Source: Artemia franciscana
Lineage: Eukaryota; Arthropoda; Branchiopoda; Anostraca; Artemiidae
Assembly: GCF_032884065.1 (NCBI RefSeq)
Contig: NC_088865.1
Span: forward strand, 48,582,868-48,646,867
Direction of reading: 5' to 3'
Length of the DNA: 64,000 nt
The notes beneath the pieces are model-generated. The model was not told the origin of the DNA. It was given only the letters and a program-made list of their open reading frames with translations, and searched no databases. A program made the translations under genes and the position numbers. Positions 34,425-47,950 of this stretch are shown here, piece by piece (within the stretch, counting starts at the first letter, position 1; every line of letters starts with the position of its first letter).

Positions 34425-37400
34425 CTAGAATGATAGAGTTTGACTGAATAAATCATTTACAAGCTACACTACTCATCATTCAAAGTAAAAAAAAAATCAT
34501 CCATAAAAATTGTCCTATTCAAGGCCCACATAAACCAAAATCTTGGATGTCAGAGCTGCAGTCAGGATGTACTTCCGGGGGGGAGGCAAGAATTTGCTAA
34601 TGTACATTTTTGCTACATTTGTTTGGGCTAAACAAAAATTTTCGGGGGTAGGTTGAAATCCTTAGCCTCTCCTCCTGAATATGTCCCTGTTGAGTAAATT
34701 ATATTATGTTTTTGAAGATTACTATTTCACTCTCTATTGCTATTAATCAGTCTGTAACCTAGCTCGTTGAACATGAAAACAACTGTACAATGACCCTGTA
34801 GCCTCCTGCTAAGCATTTGAGCAAAATCTCTAAAGCTTCATATGTTTGACATAATTTGCCGCTCCCCAACTTATAATGTTACATAGAATTGCAGCTGCAA
34901 AGCTGCGCCACAATTTTTTCTTAGCGGATCTAAGGTTATGTCTCATACAAACAAACATTAATTTTTTGGTGTGTTTTTTTTTCTCACTAGACAGGATATT
35001 TCATCTGTTTTAATCTTATGTTCCTCGTTAATTTTAGCGGCTGTTAGTGAACAGAACTGTAACTCGTTGTATTTAAAATCTCTCAATTCCGACAGCAGAA
35101 ACATTGCATTTGCTATAACTCTGTATCTATCTATTCTGTTCTCTGTATCTATTTGAAATAGATCGAGACCTTTTGGAGTCCAACCACCACCTTTGCAAAG
35201 ATTAAGTCCATGGCCATCGTTTGTTTCCTATCGTCATGAGCATCAAGTCCAAGCATATCAGGAAGGTTTTACCTCCTTCTTAACACTCCACTCTTTACGC
35301 TACGATTCAAAGCACTTTACTAAAAGAAACTATGAGCGCAGCAAGGTAGTTATTGGGTAATCGCTTGTTGTGAAATCAAACATTACTTTGTATTTTTGCC
35401 CAACCAATGGTTACTTTAGGATAGTGCTTACATAACCAGTTGACTTTCAAAACACTTGACTAAAAAATTTATCATGTAAAATTAATGCAGAGCAACAAGC
35501 TTTTCTTTTCTTGAGCAATTTGTAAAAATATTTATTTTCCTATGCCAATTGCCCTTGTAGTTTAACAATTGGTCTGGGCGGTGAAAAAAAAAAGAAAAAA
35601 AAGAATTTTCAGCATTAAAAGCGAAACTTTCGAACGAAGCAGCCCTCTCATTTACAAAATAGTTTCTGTTCGTTTGGGGTTGTAATATCGTCCATTTCAT
35701 TGAAAAAAATTGTTTTGCTTAATTTCTCTACATTGTTAATTCCACACCCAGGGTCATCTTCTACTTCTCCCTCAAACCTGACTCAAGTTTGAGGGAGACT
35801 ACTTCTCCCTCAAACCTGAATCGTTTAGCTTTTACAGAACAATGCTTGGAGAAAAGATATCATTAGTGTTTGTTTTTCCAAAGGAACCACAGGTCACCAA
35901 AATATACTATCGTCTCTACAATAAGAGGGGCACCTTCGCCCCCTCATCATCATACTCCGTGTTTGAGTATGCGATGCCCTATAGCTATTAGTCTTTTAAG
36001 ATTAATGGTTTTTATATTCTCGTTCTCTTTATGGATTGCATCAATGCATAGGGACGAATGGTATACCTTACGCCAGTTTGGCAACTGAATACTATTTCAA
36101 TAGCCAAAATTGCTGTTCAATAGGCTCAAATTATAGAATATGTCACTTTCCTTTAACATCATCACTTTTGATACTTACAAAGGGCACTAGATCTTGAAAT
36201 ATTCGTTCGACCCAACCCTCTTTCAATAATTTGCGACTACTAGTTAGATACAATAAACTCTAGGAAAACATACAACCAAGCTAGTGTGACCATTCTTTTC
36301 TTGAAAAATTAGAAGTTTCATATTTTTAGATAGGTTTCATATTTTTTAGATGTTTAGATATTTTAGATTTTTTTATGTATTTTTACATCTTATCTTATAT
36401 TTGTTATCATGTATTTTAGATATTTTTAGAATTTTTCATTTTTTTTTAGATAGTAGCTTTAGGGCTCTCATTGAATTCCATTTTGTAATCTACCTCAAGA
36501 TGAGATTTAGACAGTGTTCAATTTGTACTTTCTACAATCAAGTTCAATATTCGTATAGACATGCGTCAAAAATGATGAATATCTTTGAAAAATCCAAGAT
36601 CAAGCGTATCTCAGGAGGGAGCTGAATCTAAAATATTAAAAAAAAATTTTCCTCTACGGATGCCCACATGGAAGACAAGTGGTTCCTCCTGTTTTCCAAT
36701 AGCTAAAACACAAAAAAATTAATTGCATGAGAAATACAGAACATAATTTGAAACATTGTAAATTTTTTTGGTAAGGTAAAGGCCTGGAAATCCCTTCATG
36801 TGTGTTTGTTGAATGAGTTTCGTTTGGTTTGGTTGTTTTACACCTTAATCTTATTTAAAAACTCTATTGCGTCAGCCTCTTAACTGCAGCCCTTCTTCGT
36901 CATGTGCCAGTTTTGGTGGTCTTAGATTCATATTTGAGGATGAGATGATCATCAATCAGAGAGCACATTAGAGTTGGCCGATCCGTGTTGCGTGCACCAA
37001 ACTCAGCACATCGGGGGATTTAAATTGGCCAATGGGATCTATGCGCCTGTGCTTACCTATCTTCTTTTAGTATACGATAATTACATATCAGTCATTGCAA
37101 ATACAAAATATTAGTTTCTATCTCGTAGGATCCAATTGAAAAGACAATAATTGCTCCCATAACAAAGCAGAACTACGCTTATTTAAATTTACTAGATGCT
37201 TTATAAGATGTGACCATAGAGATGAATTGTATATTTTTGAGTATTTTGTCTACCTGCACAGTTACGACCAAATAACATGAAATGAAGCACCAAAACAACA
37301 TTGATTATAAATATATTTTTAGTTTCGTATCGAATGTTAATCGGCTAAGATTTAGACGTAGCCATTTAGGCGTCAATTTTTTAAGCCGAATTGAGTTTCC

Positions 37401-37490
37401 TATATTCATAACCTTGCAAAATGAAATGTTAAAAAGAAGCGGTTTTCACATTGTATATAGAAGGTCGATCACTGCTGACTAAGAGCTTAC
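34425..37490. other. TH intron, minor repeats only
   Basis: Holds a G-rich dispersed repeat piece at 34560-34690. At 35766-35820 a small block has CTCCCTCAAACCTGA twice in direct and once in inverted orientation, giving a hairpin. The rest is AT-rich with nothing recognised. Confidence 0.5.
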
Positions 37491-37720
37491 CTAAATTTAA
37501 ATTGGCAATCCTCCAGTGTCTCTGCTACAAAGTAGATATCTTGAAAATCTTGATCCTGATATGCCTGAACGGCACAAGCAGAGGGTTCAAAGGGTTTATG
37601 CTCCGGTTTGTCTGACAAAGCATGTAGTAGTTCCCCATAGGAAGATAGAAGTCCTGCACCGTAGGCTTTCAGCTTTCCATTTTCTTTGCAAAGCCCAAAT
37701 TCAACCGTAAACCAATAGAG
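37491..37720 (-). CDS. TH: TH exon: catalytic core with the iron-ligand Glu
   Basis: The acceptor AAATAG precedes CTCTATTGG, and the donor is AG before GTAAGC (phase 2). Its 76 codons open [20 protein letters not shown] and continue [20 protein letters not shown], then FEP and [20 protein letters not shown]. The Glu of TVEFGL is the third iron ligand, and the [12 protein letters not shown] stretch lines the active site. AVQ-x-YQDQ-x-(F/Y)Q is TH-like. Confidence 0.95.
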
Positions 37721-38599
37721 CTATTTAAAAAAATGACTTATAGATTTATTCAGTGCAGTATAACTATCTTTCAAGAATAAACAAAAAATAAATATTTTTG
37801 ACAAGTTCATTTATATTATCCTAAAACTTGAAAGAAGCTGGTGCCAAATTTAAGCAATTTTATTAGTAGAAATCCCTTGTTTTCATGAATACAAAGTCCT
37901 CAGTGATAGTAACTAATACTCCATTGTTGAAAAGCAAAATCTCTAAGCGAATTACAGAGGGGAATAAAAACGCCTTCTAGCAAGGCAATATATTTCTTCT
38001 TAAACTTTTTTTTTATATATTGTTAAATTACATCATCAAATAACGCATAAAAGGATTGTGACTGAACTTCTCATTCAAATATTACAATTAAAGTTGTTTC
38101 ATTTCTCCCCCCATCCAAAATGAAACGTCCATTTGACTGGTTAGAGGCACAAGATCCTCCAAATTGGTAATTGGTATCCAACGTTAATAAAGCAGAAATT
38201 ACATTGTCAAATAAAAGTAGAAAAAAGGTTTTATAGCCCAACAGTAAAAGACCAACGTTAAACACTAAAGACACACATCAATTTCCCTAAAAAGATAAAC
38301 ATTCAAATCCAAGCAGCACACTGGTCAGTCCAGGAATACAGAGTCAAAATCAAAGCATACAAATACTCTTTGATAACCCCAGAGGGTCCAAGGCGTGAGG
38401 TACCAGACTGGTATTTTAGAGTTTAACGCCTTTTAGATTAAAAAGAAAAATTTGGATACTTCGAAGTTATTTTTTTGTTCTCTCTCTCTTTTGAGTGGGT
38501 TTTTCTGATCTGTTTAATTCATTATTTAACGTAATCTATTTCATCTTAATCTTCGCATTCTATGTATTTTTCTATCTGTATAAGTAAGAAAGAAAGTTT

Positions 38600-40980
38600 A
38601 AGTAAGAAATCTATATCAGCTTGTTATCTCCTACGCAGTTGTCGAAAGGCTTCGAATTCATCAGTATACCTGGTATAGTACCTACGGGGTCACAAAGAAA
38701 ATGACTGATTATATCATCACCTCTCGGCAATGAAGGACGTCGGTTTCTAATTACCGTTCGTTTTGTGGCGCTGACCTGGGTAATGCTGATCACCGACTTG
38801 TAGTTATATAAAATTTTTCTTAAGCTGAAATTTCAGAAGGGGGACAAGCGCATTGTAACTCTATATCTCCGCAGTCTTGATACTCCTACGATCAAACAGC
38901 GGTAAGCAGTTAAGATTAACAGCTGTTTTGAAAGCCTGTACCAGCTTTCGGATATTAAAACCATGTGGTACTCGTTTAAAACTGGAGTAATCGACGCAGC
39001 TAGAACAACTCTTTGCTTGCAATTCAGGTCAAAACACCCTGGCTGTCACAGGAGGCTGTAGACAGCATTACACTCCGAAGGCAAACTAGACTGTGGGGGG
39101 ATATGAAGATCTATTGACTTCTTTCGATTGCGTCAAGAATATGCTGACACAAAGAAATCTAAAGTCATTGGATGACGCCAAAGCTGATGAGCAGCAAGAA
39201 GTAGCCACGAGGAAGGACGTTGAAACAGTGTACAAACATTTACATGACCTCTCGAGTCAGTGTGCTAAACCAATAGAAAAAGTACTATCTGTAGATGGGG
39301 TGATCCTTGGAGATATAGTGTAAGGGGGAATGAACACTTTTCATGTCTGCTTAATGCGTCCGCTCTCTCTCCACTTATAGTGAGTCCTTCCATCCCCCTG
39401 TCTGTAGTCAATAATAACCTCGTTAATGTTGACGTTAAGCCATTATCAGAGTTAGAAATTCAAAATCCTGTGAAGAGTTTGATAAACTGCGAGACTCCAG
39501 GCATCTGTGGAATCTCTGCGGAGTTGCTTTAAAACGGCGGTGGCAATATGACTCCAGATACTGTTCATTGCAATAAGAGACTCGGAAACCATTCCAAAAG
39601 ACTGGCGCACAGGAGTGATCATACCTCTGTGTAAGAAAAAAGGTTCCAAGAGGGATTGCAAAAACTTTAGAGGGATAACGCTCCTGTCGGTACCAGACAA
39701 GCTCTTTTCTAGGGTTTTTTTCGCAAAGATGTTTTGCACACCTTTGACGAAAGTGCCGAATAGTCCAGGCTGGTTTTATGCCTGGCAAATGACAGAGCAG
39801 ATGTTTTCCATAAGACGAATCATCGATAAACTGAATGAGCTCTGTCAACCAGATTTCATTGCTTATGTCGATTTCAAGGCAGTATTTGACTCAGTTAATC
39901 AAGATTCTCTATGGCATATCCTTTCTTATACTGGCCTCCCGTCAAATATTTCTGTTTACTCAGGGCTATGCATCAAGAGAGTGAGAGTCGTGTGCAAGTG
40001 AATAGTATACATAGCGCATTCTTCCCAGTAAGAACAGGAGTCAGTTCAAGGTTGTTCAGCTATTTCTGAGACATTTAATTGTATTGTTGATCATTTTATG
40101 ACTTGTACAACCTGGAAGTTGAGCTTTGCACTCAAGTACGGAGATAGGGTTCTCATTGATTGTGACTTTGCTGATGACATAGCACTAGTCACAAACTTCA
40201 AGTCAAGTAAGACGAAGCTGTCAGGACAGGACCTTCAATTATCTAGAAGAAAAGCAAAGTCATGTTAGTGCAGCAAAATTTTGACACCAATAATTCTAGT
40301 TAATTGGTCGCCGGAAACTAAATTGAAGTGGTTGACCACTTCACCTATATTGGTTCTATTATTTCATCGGATGACTACATTGACGATGAAGCTGCTGAAC
40401 ACACAGCAAAGGCCCCTGTGCTCTTCGGTAGACTGAGCCATTTTTGGAAGAAACCAATAATCAAACGAGCCACCAAAATGAAGATCATTGGAGGATAAGT
40501 CTAATCAATCCTGCTATACAGATCTGAAACTTGGCCGGCAACTGCAGCTGTCCAGTGCCGTCTCAAAACTTTTCAATCTAATTGGCCTTGAACGACTGAG
40601 GAATTCCAAAGGACAGACTTTATCAGCAACAACTACCTACGAAGTGTGACTTCCCAGTCACCTTTGTTACACCTGGCTGCCGAGGAGACACTTCGTTGGT
40701 TTTGACATCTATTGCAATTGCCTGTCGACACTCTGGCTCGGATTCTTTACCACTTTGAACCAACCAATATTCTCTGGAAGTGTCCAAGAGGAAGAACCTA
40801 ATTCTGATGGAGTTTGCATAGTAGAGTTTGCTTATTTCAGCTTTGTCCAGGAATTCCTGGACTAAGCTGGAATTTTGCTGTCTGATGCAGAGACCCTTGC
40901 TACAGACAGCCCCACGTAGAGAGGGCTGACGACACTCTCAACGTCACCCTGGTTGAGGATTAAGTAAGTAAGTAAGTAAA
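38600..40980 (+). pseudogene. Decayed non-LTR retrotransposon with endonuclease and RT traces
   Basis: Inserted antisense in a TH intron. From the left it shows endonuclease-like pieces (TDYIITSRQ, then GADLGNADHRLVV in broken frames, about 38640-38815). A linker region follows with NLKSLDDAKADEQQ. The RT comes next: PLCKKKGSKRDCKNFRGITL (39620), IRRIIDKLNELC, FIAYVDFKAVFDSVN (39855-39900) and FADDIALV, with FADD in place of YADD (40160). After it come VDHFTYIGSIIS and a tail region. Many stops and frame shifts make it inactive. AAGTAAGTAAGTAAAT near 40970 may be its 3' end. The clade was not resolved. Confidence 0.85.
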
Positions 40981-41354
40981 TCTCAGTAAGTGAGAGAGAA
41001 AGATCTTACAGCCAAAAATGCCCAAAAGGAGTTATTGATTTAAGATATCAACCTTCAAACGTAAGCGTGGTTGAAAAACAATACAAAGAAAAGGCCAGTA
41101 AATCACTGATTTAACTGACAGATATACGTGTTGCAAAATACCTACCAATACATGGCACGTATACATATTCTTTATACATGGAATTAATCACATTGTTAAA
41201 AAAATATAGAATCTCCCAGAAAAAATATAGAAATAGTTAAAATCTTAAAAATCATTTTCGGGGTTGAAATCTTATGGCGCCTGTCTAGTTTTAATTGTGA
41301 TTAAAATTATATTTATCGACAAGGTGATTAACTAAGGTTTCCATTCAAACCTAC

Positions 41355-41481
41355 CGTGGCTATTTTCTCAATATCAGCATCAGAAGCACCAATTGATGCA
41401 ATTCCCAGTTCCTGTGAAAACTGGGCAAATTGCGGATCAGCCAGCATTGGGACGTGTCCAAGTAGCTCATGCACTGCATCT
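41355..41481 (-). CDS. TH: TH exon: HELLGH iron-binding motif
   Basis: The acceptor TTTTACCTAG precedes one base that completes the Pro-Asp junction with the exon at 52795-52930 (SPEP, then DAVHELLGH). The donor is ACG before GTAGGT, phase 0. Its 42 codons contain [20 protein letters not shown] and [13 protein letters not shown]. The two His of HELLGH bind the catalytic iron. The previous exon is 11.3 kb away. Confidence 0.96.
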
Positions 41482-41596
41482 CTAGGTAAAATAGAACAAA
41501 AACACTGAAATATTTCACTGAACATACTTTACAAAATAAAACCACATTAAGAAGTTTTCTACAAAGAATGGCAAGAGACAAAACATTTTTTTTTTT

Positions 41597-43400
41597 AAGT
41601 ACCAAGGCCATTAAAATTAAAAAATCCCCCTCCCTGGGCCCATATTAGGTTCATCAAACGCTTCGTGGTAAAGAAATGTAAGTGAGGAGCGACCCGGCTC
41701 AAAAGTAACCGAAACTCATAAACAGAGTTTTGATACAAGGAGAAATATCAAAAGAATCAGTTTTTAGTCAGTTTTGATTTTTTTTTAATTACCAAGGTCA
41801 TTAAATTTAAAACATCCCACCTCCCTGGGCCCATATTAGGTTTATCAAACAGTTCGTGGTACAGAAATGTAAGTGAGGAGCGACCCGGCTCGATAATAAC
41901 CGAAACTAAAAAAACGGAATTTTTGAAACAAGGAGAAACGTCAAAAGAACCCGTTTTTAGGCTGATTTTAAATATATAAGTTTCATCAAGTATAGTCCTA
42001 TCCATCAAAAGTTACGAGTCGTAGAAAATTTCCTTAATTGTGAATATAGAGAAAAACACTCACTAAAAATAATAGAATCTTAATGAAAATCACACCATCA
42101 GATTCAACGTATCAGAGGACCCTACTGTAAAGGTCCTATCTGCAAAAATGTGGAATGTTGGTATTTTTTGCCAGAAGAAACATCACAGATGCGTATTTAT
42201 TATTATTTTTATTTTTTTGCTTTTTTTACCGAGGATGATCGTATTGACCCAGCGTTCCTACAATGTCACGAGAGAACTCATTTGATCGGAAATTAAAATT
42301 TTTAGAGCCCTTTATAAGTGACCAAGAAAATTGGAGTGCAACTAAGCCCTCTCCGAAACTCATTTGTTTCCAGAAGTCACCGGATCGAAGTTTCGAGATA
42401 CCCATTTTGTTCAACATAGTCGAAAAATCTAATAACTATATTTTTGAGGAGGACTTAATCCCCCACAGTCCCCGGGGAAGAGCTGCAAGTTATGAACTTT
42501 GCCCATTGTTTACATATAGTATTGTTTATTGGAAAATTTACAGACATTTTCAGGAGGATTTTTCCAGGGGGGTTTGGGGTAGAGGGTTACGTGTGAACAT
42601 CTCTCCTTGGAGGAATTTTTTCAGGGGGAAGAGAATTTCCATGAAGGGGGCGCTGTATTTCCCAGCATTATCAAAAAACAGTCAGAAATTAAATTTAAAA
42701 AAAAAAAACAAGTTTTTTTCAACTGAAAGTAAGGAGCAACTCTAATCTTAAAACGAACTTGCTCTTTGCGCTAAACTTTTTTTTAGTAATTTCAAAAGAA
42801 CTACTTATTCTAATTAAACGTCTTTTGGGATTCAGGGGACATTTTTAAAGAATTGGATTAAAATTCGAACTTTAGAGTAAAGAGTGAGGTATTGACGAGG
42901 GGTGAACCTCCTCATATCACGCATAAGAGGGATTTTCTCACCCTCGTCAGTAAAGCCCTCTTTACGCCAAAGCTATAAATTTTATTACATAATGGTCGAT
43001 ATAAACAATAATTTGTTTGTGATATTTTTTGACCAATCTTAGTGTTTAATATTATCTTAAGTAGCTTCTTAACTATGATTTTTATGTGATAATAAACCAC
43101 AGATATTGTATGTCTTCGGCTTGTGGTTGTTACTAAATAATAAAAAACAAGTTTTTTCCAACTGAAATTAAGGAACAACATTAAAATTTAAAACGAAAAT
43201 AAATTATTACATATATGAGAGGGTTGCCTCCTTCTCAGTACCCCGATCTTTTATTCTAATATTTGACTTTTTGTTCCAATTGTTTGATAATGAATCCTGA
43301 TACACAAGAGCCGTTTAATTAGAATAATAAGTTTTTTTTTAATTCACAAGCGTAAAGAGCGAGGCACTCAGGAGGGGGCAACTCCCTCATATAAGTAAAA
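41597..43400 (+). repeat. Foldback element copy 7 with a ~203-bp direct duplication at its start
   Basis: The end block, with ACCAAGG-CATTAAA, CTCCCTGGGCCCATATTAGG and GAGCGACCCGGCTC, is present twice (about 41600-41780 and 41798-41985). The body follows to about 42700, then a hairpin region to 42940. A further module at 42950-43400 shares GATATTGTATG and CTTAAGTAGCTTCTTAACTA with 59830-59990. Confidence 0.72.
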
Positions 43401-43429
43401 ACAACCAAAAGAAAAATCTGAGAAAATTA

Positions 43430-44624
43430 TGGTTCAAACAGTTCGTGGTAACAAACTGTAAGTAAGGAGCGACCCGGCTCAATAGTAACCGAAACTCTAA
43501 AAAATGTGATTTCCTTAAAACATATTTTGATAAAAATAGATATATTAAAAGAATTGGCTTTTTATGCTGATTTCAAATATTCAAATTACATTAAGTTTAG
43601 TCTTACCCATCAAAGGGTACGAGCCTTATAAAATATTCTGATTTTCGAAAAAAGAGGAAACACCCCCTAAAAGTCAAGAGATATTAATGAAAATTGCACC
43701 ATCAAATTCAGCGTATCAGAAAACCTGCTGTATAGGTTTCAACCTCCTATCTGCAAAAATGTGGAATTTTATATTTTTTTGCCAGAAGAAAGATCACGGG
43801 TGCGTGTTTATTTTTTTTCCAGGGGTAATCGTATCGACTCAGTGGACCTTGAATATTGGAAGAGGCCTCACTCGTACGGAAATTAAAAGTTCTAGTTCCC
43901 TTTTCAAGTGACCAAAAAAGCTGGAGGGCAACGTGGCCACATCCCCCGCCACTCTTTTTCCAGAGACGTCCGATCAAAACTGTGAGATAGCCATTTTGTT
44001 CACCATAGTTGAAAGACCTAATAACTATGCCTTTGGGCAAAACATGATCCCCCCCTCACAGCGCAAGGGGAAAGGTTTTTAACTTATAAAATTTGAATAT
44101 TGTTTACGCATAGTATTTGTTATTGGGATGAATACATACATGCTCGGGTGGTGGGGGGATAAATTTTCTGTTGGGAGTTTTTCCATGGGGAATTTTTCAT
44201 GGAGAGGGAAGTTTCCAGGGAGTGAACTTGTCAGGGGAAATTATACATGCGCGAATATTATTTTTATATGTCTTTCTTTTTTCCGTGTCAATTTTACGGA
44301 CGGAGTGGTTAACAGTAGTTGTCCGGGATAATTTTTCATCGGTATTGGATTGTCTAGAGGATATTTCTATGGTGAGGGGTTTCTCCGTGGAGACGGGGTC
44401 AGATTTCCTGGCATGATTTAAAAAAATTATCAGAAATTAAATAAACAAGTTATTTCAACTGAAAGTAAAGAGCAACATTAAAACTTTAAACAAATAGAAA
44501 TGATCAAACAGTTCGTGGTAACGAACTGTAGTAAGGAGCGATCCGGCTCAATAGTAAACGAAACTCTAAAAAACGGAATTTTGATACTAATAGATACATA
44601 AAAGAATCGGATTTTTATGCTGAT
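43430..44624 (+). repeat. Foldback element copy 8, plus a nested end fragment
   Basis: Starts with AAACAGTTCGTGGTAACAAACTG and the GAGCGACCCGG line, and runs through the body to about 44460. A second, short left-end fragment (AGTTCGTGGTAACGAACTG) starts at 44508 and is cut off at about 44625, where copy 9 begins in the opposite orientation. Confidence 0.75.
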
Positions 44625-46325
44625 TAAATAAAAAAAAAGTTTTTTAAATGAAAGTAAGGAGCGACATTAAAACTTAAAACGAACAGAAATTACTCCGTAT
44701 ATGAAAGGGGCTTTTCCTTCTCAACGCCATGCTCTTTATGCTAAAGTTTGACTCTTTCTCTTAACTCTACATTTTAAAACAGTAAATAACTTTAGCGTAA
44801 AGAGCGGGGCGTTGAGAAGAAAAAGCCCCTTTCATATACGGAGTAATTTCTGTTCGTTTTAAGTTTTAATGTCGCTCCTTACTTTCATTTAAAAAACTTG
44901 TTTTTTTTTATTTAATTTCTGATCGTTTTTGAATCAATGCATGTTTTGCTTTTGGCTCTCCGCAGAGGAATAATTAAAACGAAATTTGTATATTTTTTTT
45001 TTTTTTTTTTGGCTAAATGGCTTTCTCATAATTTTGATCGAATGATTTTGAGAGAAAGAGCGGGGGAGGAAGCCTAGTTGGCCTCCGATTTTCGGTTAAT
45101 TAAAAAGGCAACCAGAACTTTTAATTTTTTACGAATCTTTTTATAAGTAAAAGATATACGTAACTTATAAATTAGCTTACGTAAAGAACTTTTGTATTCT
45201 TATGTTTGTATTACATATATGAGGGGTTCGCCCCCTCGTCAGTACCTCGCTCTTTACACTAAAGCGTAAATTTTGTCCCAATTCATTAAGAATGACCCCT
45301 GAATCACAAAAGCCGCAGAATAAATAGTTGAAATTACTAAAAATGCTTTAGCGTAAAGAGCGAGGTATTAGGAGGAGGTGAGCCCCTCATATGGGTAATA
45401 ATTTCTGTTCGTTTTAAGTTTTAATGCTGCTGCTTACTTCCAACTGAAAAAAAAGCTTTTTCATATTTATTTTTCATTGTTTTTTTAAAGTAATGCTAGT
45501 AAATCCTGCGCTCCCTTCGTGGAAATTTTCTTCTCCCATGACCAATTCCTCGATGGAAAGTTCCCCCAGCATATCCCCCTCTTCTCAACCCCTGCCTCCA
45601 ACCAAAAAATCCTCCTGAAAACACCTGTACACTTCCCAAAAACCATTACTATATGTAAGAACTGGTCAAAGTTTTGAACTTGTAACCCCTCCCACGGGGA
45701 CTGTGGCGGAGTAAGTCGTCCCCAAAGACATAGTTATAAGGTTTTTCGACTACGTTAAATAAAATGGCTATCTCAGAATTTTGATCCGTTGACTTTGGGA
45801 AAATGATTAGCGTGGGAGGGGGCCTAGGTGCCCTCCAGTTTTTTTGGTTACTTAAAAAGGACACTAGAATTTTTCATTTTCGTTAGAATGAGCCCTCTCG
45901 CAACATTCCGGGACAACTCAAAAAAACAAAAAAAAAACAACAAAAAAACAAACAAATAAACACGCATCCGTGATCTGCCTTCTGGCAGAAAATTTAAAAT
46001 TCCACATTTTTGTAGATAGGAGCTTGAAACTTCTACAGTAGGGTTCTCTGATACGCTGAATCTGATGGTGTGATTTTCGTTAAGATTCTATGACTTTTAG
46101 GGGCTGTTTCCTCCTATTTTCTAAAATAACGCAAATTTTCTCAGGCTCGTTACTTTTGATGGGTAAGACTTAACCTGATGAAACTTATATATTTAAAATC
46201 AGCATTAAAATTCGATTCTTTTGATGTAGCTATTGGTACCAAAATTCCATTTTTTTAGAGTTTTGGTTACTATTGAGCCGGGTCGCTCCTTACTACAGTT
46301 CGTTACCACGAGCTGTTTGATTGAA
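44625..46325 (-). repeat. Composite foldback element, copy 9
   Basis: Complete minus-orientation copy, with the terminal hairpin at 44645-44885 and the GTCGCTCCTTACTACAGTTCGTTACCACG end at 46285-46320 (shown here as two joined motifs). Its hairpin arms both carry the GGGGCTTTT-CTTCTCAACG variant. It is flanked on both sides by plus-orientation copies. Confidence 0.82.
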
Positions 46326-47950
46326 AATATATAAGTTTCATCAAATTTAGTCTTACTTATCGAAAGTTACGAGCCTGAGAATATTTGCCTTATTTTGGGA
46401 AATAGGAGGAAACACCCTCTAAAAGTCATACAATCTAAACGAAAATCACAAAATTGCATTCAGCGTTTCAGAGAACCTACTTTAGAATTTTCAAGCTTCT
46501 ATCTACAAAAATATGGAATTCCGTATTTTTGGCCAGAAGACAGATCACGGGTGCATTTTATTTGTTTTTTTTTTCTTTTCCCCAGGGGTGATTGTATCGA
46601 CCTAGTGGTCCTAGAATGTTGCAAGACGGCTCATTCTAACGGAAATTAAAAGTTCTAGTACCCTTTTTAAGTGACCAAAAATATTGGAGAGCACCTAGAA
46701 CCCCTCCCACGCTAATTTTTCCCCAAAGTCAACGGGTCAAAATTCTGAGATAGCTATTTTGTTCAGCATAGTCGAAAAACGTAATAGCTATGTCTTTCGG
46801 GACGACTTACTCCCTCGCAGTCACCAGGGAAGGGGCTACAATTTTACAAACTTTGACCAGTGTTTACGTATAGTAATGGTTATTGGGAAGTGTTTAGACG
46901 TTTTCAGGGAATTTTTTCTCCGATAGGGAGAGGGTTGAGGGAAGGGGTTTACATGGGAGGATCTTTCATGGAGGAACTTGTCATGGGAGGAGAAAATTTC
47001 CATGAAGGGGGCGCAGAATTTTCTAATATTATTTAAAAAAAAAACAATGAAAAGATAAATACGAATAGGTTTTTTTTAACTGAAAGTACGTAACAGCATT
47101 AAAACAAAACGAACTGAAATTATTACGCATATGACGGGTTCATCTCCTCCTAAGTACATGCTCTTTACGCTAAAGTATTCTTAGTAATTTCAACTATTCC
47201 TTCTACGGTCTTTGTGATTCAGGGATCATTCTTAAAGAAGTGGGACAAAATTTGAGCTTTAGCGTAAAGAGCAAGGTTTTAAAGAGGGGGCAAACCCCCT
47301 CATATACGTAATAAAAACATACAAATATAGAAGTGCGCTACGAAATTAATTCGGAAGTTACGTTTATTTTTTATTAATAAAAACGTTCGTAAGAAATTAA
47401 AAGTCCTAGTTGCCTTTTTAGTAACCAAAAGATTGAAGGGAAAACCTAAAGCGAACTGAAATTTCTCCGTATATGAAAGGGGCTGTTCCCTCCTCAACAC
47501 CCCGCTCTTTACGCTAAAGTTTTTCACTGTTTTAAAAAGTAGATTTGAGAGAAAGAGTCAAACTTTAGCGCCAAGAGCGGGGTGTTGAGGAGGGAACAGC
47601 CCCTTTCATATACGGAGTAATTTCTGTTCGTTTTACGTTTTAATGTCGCTCCTTACTTTCAGTTAAAAAAAAACTTGTTTTTTTATTTAATTACGTATAT
47701 GAATCCTCACCACCTCATTCTTGATGCTAACGTTTGAATTTTTTCCGAATTCTTTAGGAATGCCCCCCTGAGACACAAGGGCAGTTTAGTTAAAACAATA
47801 AGACGCTTTTTGAATGTACAAAAAAATTAGCGTAAAGAACGAGGTGATGAGGAGGGGCGACCCTCTTCATATACGTAATAAAATCTGTTTGTTTTAAGTT
47901 TTAATGTTGCTCCTTACTTTCAGTTGAGAAAAGTTTTTTTTTATTTAATT
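46326..47950 (+). repeat. Foldback element copy 10 with two terminal hairpins
   Basis: Lacks the GAGCGACCCGG end and begins at ATATATAAGTTTCATCAA, joined directly to copy 9. The body runs to about 47440. One clean hairpin follows at 47450-47680 (arms GGGGCTGTTCCCTCCTCAAC). A second, more diverged one lies at 47690-47945. Confidence 0.78.

Noticed and set aside
39615..40001. Functional reverse transcriptase gene
   Set aside because: Only fragments in shifting frames with many stops before and after. It is a dead retrotransposon.
37491..41481. Phenylalanine or tryptophan hydroxylase
   Set aside because: [16 protein letters not shown]-x-(F/Y)Q and the C-terminal helix fit tyrosine hydroxylase better. 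The other two enzymes have SELDADHPGFKD-type lines.
42263..42745. 160-codon frame as a host gene
   Set aside because: Lies wholly inside a foldback element copy, and the same frame recurs in other copies. It has no start context or splice context.
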